Positions 61,839 through 64,000 of a DNA stretch of 64,000 bases are shown piece by piece. The notes beneath the pieces are model-generated. The model ran no database searches, was not told the origin of the DNA, and saw only the letters and a program-made list of their open reading frames with translations. The translations under genes were made by a program, and so were the position numbers. Numbering within the stretch: the stretch's first letter is position 1; each line of letters starts with the position of its first letter. This DNA is from Sapria himalayana. Its lineage: Eukaryota; Streptophyta; Magnoliopsida; Malpighiales; Rafflesiaceae. The stretch covers positions 97,621-161,620 of the forward strand of contig JAREIK010001339.1 in the NCBI GenBank assembly GCA_029783825.1. The letters run 5' to 3'.

Positions 61839-63105
61839 GATTGATAGACATATTGATATATAGATTGAAATATAGATTGATAGAGAGATTAAAAGATAGA
61901 CATATAGATATACAACCAGATAGACAAACAAATAGATAGAAAGATAGATAGATAGACAGATGGAAAGATTTTTAGACTTCAGGCAGGTAGACAATTAAGC
62001 AGGTACCCAGACAGGCTGACAAAAAGACAGACAAACTAATAAACAAATAGATACACAGATAGGAAGATATTTAGATAAACAAATAGACAGTTAGATAGAT
62101 AGATAATTTGATAGATAGATTAATTGATAGATTAATTACTGATAGAGAGACTAATTGATAGGAAAATTGTTAGATATATTGATAGAGAGATAGATAGACA
62201 AATAGATAGATAGATTGATTGATCGAAAGAATGATATATAGACATATAGATAGAAAAATAAATCGATAGATTATTAGAGAAATAGATATATAGATAGCTA
62301 GATAAATTGATGGATAGAAAAACATACCGATAAATAGATTGATATATAGATAGAAAGATAGATAGAAAGATTAATTGATTTATAGATAGAATGATAGATA
62401 TACATATAGATAGACATATAGATCGATAGATTATTAAAGAAATAGATAGATAGATAGACAAAATGATAGATATATAAATAGATATATAGATAAAGATATA
62501 GATAAAAAAATGGATAGAAAGATAGTTAGATAGAAAGATATAAAGATAGTTATATAATTAGATAGATAGCTAGATATATTGATAGATAGACATATATATA
62601 GACAGATAGATAGACAGACATACTGATAGATACACAGATTTATATACATATAGATAAACAAATAGTTTGAAGACATTCATACTGACACATAGACAGATAG
62701 ATAGACATTCAGGTAGGAAGATAATTAGAGAGACAAGTAGACAAATAGATAGATATATATATAGATAGATAGACAAACAAAAAGATATATAGATAAATAG
62801 ACTAATAGATAGATAGATAGACAGATAGATGGATGGATTGATAGACAAATATATAGACAAATAGATAGACATATAGAAAGATATTAAGATAGATAGAAAT
62901 ATAGATAGATAGATAGATAGATTGATTGATAAATAGATAGATATACATATATAAAGATAGACAGATAGATAGATTTTTAATCAAATAGATATACATGTAG
63001 ATAGATAGATAGAAAGAGAGACATGCAAACAAACAAATAGATGGATAGATAGATACATAGACAGACAAATAAATAGATAAATGGACTGATAGATAGTTAG
63101 ATAGG
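60192..63105 (+). repeat. Degenerate GATA tract (segment 4, 2.9 kb)
   Basis: Same composition and strand as the 8.5-27.7 kb tract, with long near-perfect runs around 60285-60360 and 60790-60850. Slightly GC-richer patches with GACAGACA and CAGGTAGACA occur at 61080-61150 and 61970-62035. No LINE is nested in this one. A minus-strand frame of 269 codons (60977-60168) is the largest microsatellite artefact in the window. Confidence 0.95.
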
Positions 63106-64000
63106 TACAAGAAAGTGTTAAACATGTGACACAGTTAGAGAGTCATCTGAATATTTTTGGAGAAATTGTGAAGCAATTTATGTTGCCTTCGAAGAAACTA
63201 ATTTTTGATTGTTGCACAAGTGGAATGCAGCATTATTTATGTTGTTGACTATCTTGGAGTTCAAAGTTGTTTTTCCTAGATATCCACAAAGAGAAGCAAG
63301 TTTCTTGTTCTTTCCTAGTGAGGATAATTGAATTAAAGTTGCTGAAATTTTTTCATTTATTGCAGCATTTAATGAACTTACAAAAATTATTTTAGGTATT
63401 ATTATTTTTTATGACTAATCTTAATTAATTTTTTGATTTGCATGCTTTTAAAATTATTTATGTTAATTGGGTAATATCATACATGTTATTGTAGATTCTG
63501 GATATCCAACATCAAATTTGTTTTTTCCCGATCTTTATAATATCAAGAGGTTGTTGGATGAAAAATATCTTGATGAAAATGATTTTATTCATTCAATGAT
63601 TATGAAGATGAAATATGAGTTTGACAAGTATTGGGGTGAGTGCAATTTGTTGATCTCTATGGTAGCCATTTTAGATCCAAGAAATAAAATACAATTAATT
63701 GTGTGGCATTTTCCTATGATTTACTCAAGATCAGATATCATTGAACATATTATAACTATTCGTGAGACTTTGCGCATGCTTTATAGAGATTATGTTGAAA
63801 GTCATAAAGCAAATGGTAGTGAAAAAGAGGGTGAAAGTGATAATCAAAATGAATCGTCTAGTGCTGTGACGATGGGAACAAGTGGAGTGAGGGCTTAATT
63901 TTTTAGTTATATAAGACATCTTGAATCATCAATTGAACAAGTTAAATCTGATTTAAATATATATCTAGAAGAAGGTGTTCATCTTTTTGAAAATTTAAAT
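63106..64000 (+). pseudogene. hAT transposase (RICESLEEPER/DAYSLEEPER-like), internal part
   Basis: Coding similarity begins right at the end of the GATA tract. Exon 1 (to 63395) reads VKHVTQLESHLNIFGEIVKQ, then LPSKKLIFDCCT, a frameshift, LTILEFKVVFPRYPQREASF, a stop and IKVAEIFSFIAAFNELTKII. An intron of 99 bases with GT...AG borders (63396-63494) follows. Exon 2 reads SGYPTSNLFFPDLYNIKRLL, FDKYWGECNLLISMVAILD and PRNKIQLI (the hAT RNase-H-like fold region), a stop at 63896-63898, and then SDLNIYLEEGVHLFENLN, which leads into the C-terminal dimerisation domain outside the window. The N-terminal BED-finger part is absent; GATA repeat takes its place. A pseudogene cut by the window edge. Confidence 0.88.

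Overview
The window is nuclear DNA of a flowering plant from a transposon-dense, very AT-rich region. Plant signatures are an L1-type LINE with a DUF4283 ORF1 and a C-terminal RNase H, CACTA transposases (TNP2, DUF4218, DUF4216 and Transposase_24 domains), a Ty1-copia remnant, a hAT transposase, and pieces of two plant genes (an ARF GTPase and an ABAP1/ARIA-type armadillo protein). I cannot name the species. I see no intact host gene, no tRNA or rRNA gene and no CRISPR array. Every recognisable coding region is broken.

Layout. 1-1500: terminal region of a CACTA family (here family A) with short tandem subterminal repeats. 1501-5290: AT-rich DNA without a gene. 5925-8235: decayed Ty1-copia pol, minus strand. 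8473-27702: one long degenerate GATA tract (about 9.8 kb once the insertions are removed), broken by two LINEs of one family: a 5'-truncated copy (8643-10407) and a full-length copy (13199-20844) bounded by an identical 17-bp direct repeat. 27703-28220: ARF pseudogene. 28225-33157: inverted family A terminal region ending in a canonical CACTA terminus. 33158-36845: 3' half of a second CACTA element (B). 37611-38567: ABAP1-like pseudogene with its introns. 40624-40863: a copia-type LTR. 43066-45770: exon-like pieces of a gene I do not recognise. 45824-58919: a family A CACTA element (A2) with a decayed minus-strand TNP2 gene. 58920-60191: a second copy of its right-end region. 60192-63105: another GATA tract. 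63106-64000: hAT transposase pseudogene running off the window.

How the parts relate. All four LINE/flank boundaries lie in GATA-like sequence, which suggests a LINE that prefers GATA/TATC microsatellite DNA. The terminal region at 28.2-33.2 kb matches the left part of A2 in inverted orientation but lacks about 3.3 kb that contains the TNP2 gene, so it looks like an internally deleted derivative. Family A termini share a modular structure: TIR, GCTAAATTAGC-type subterminal repeats, a GC-rich triplet-repeat island, TATA-rich palindromes, and 0.4-0.6 kb AT-rich tandem units.
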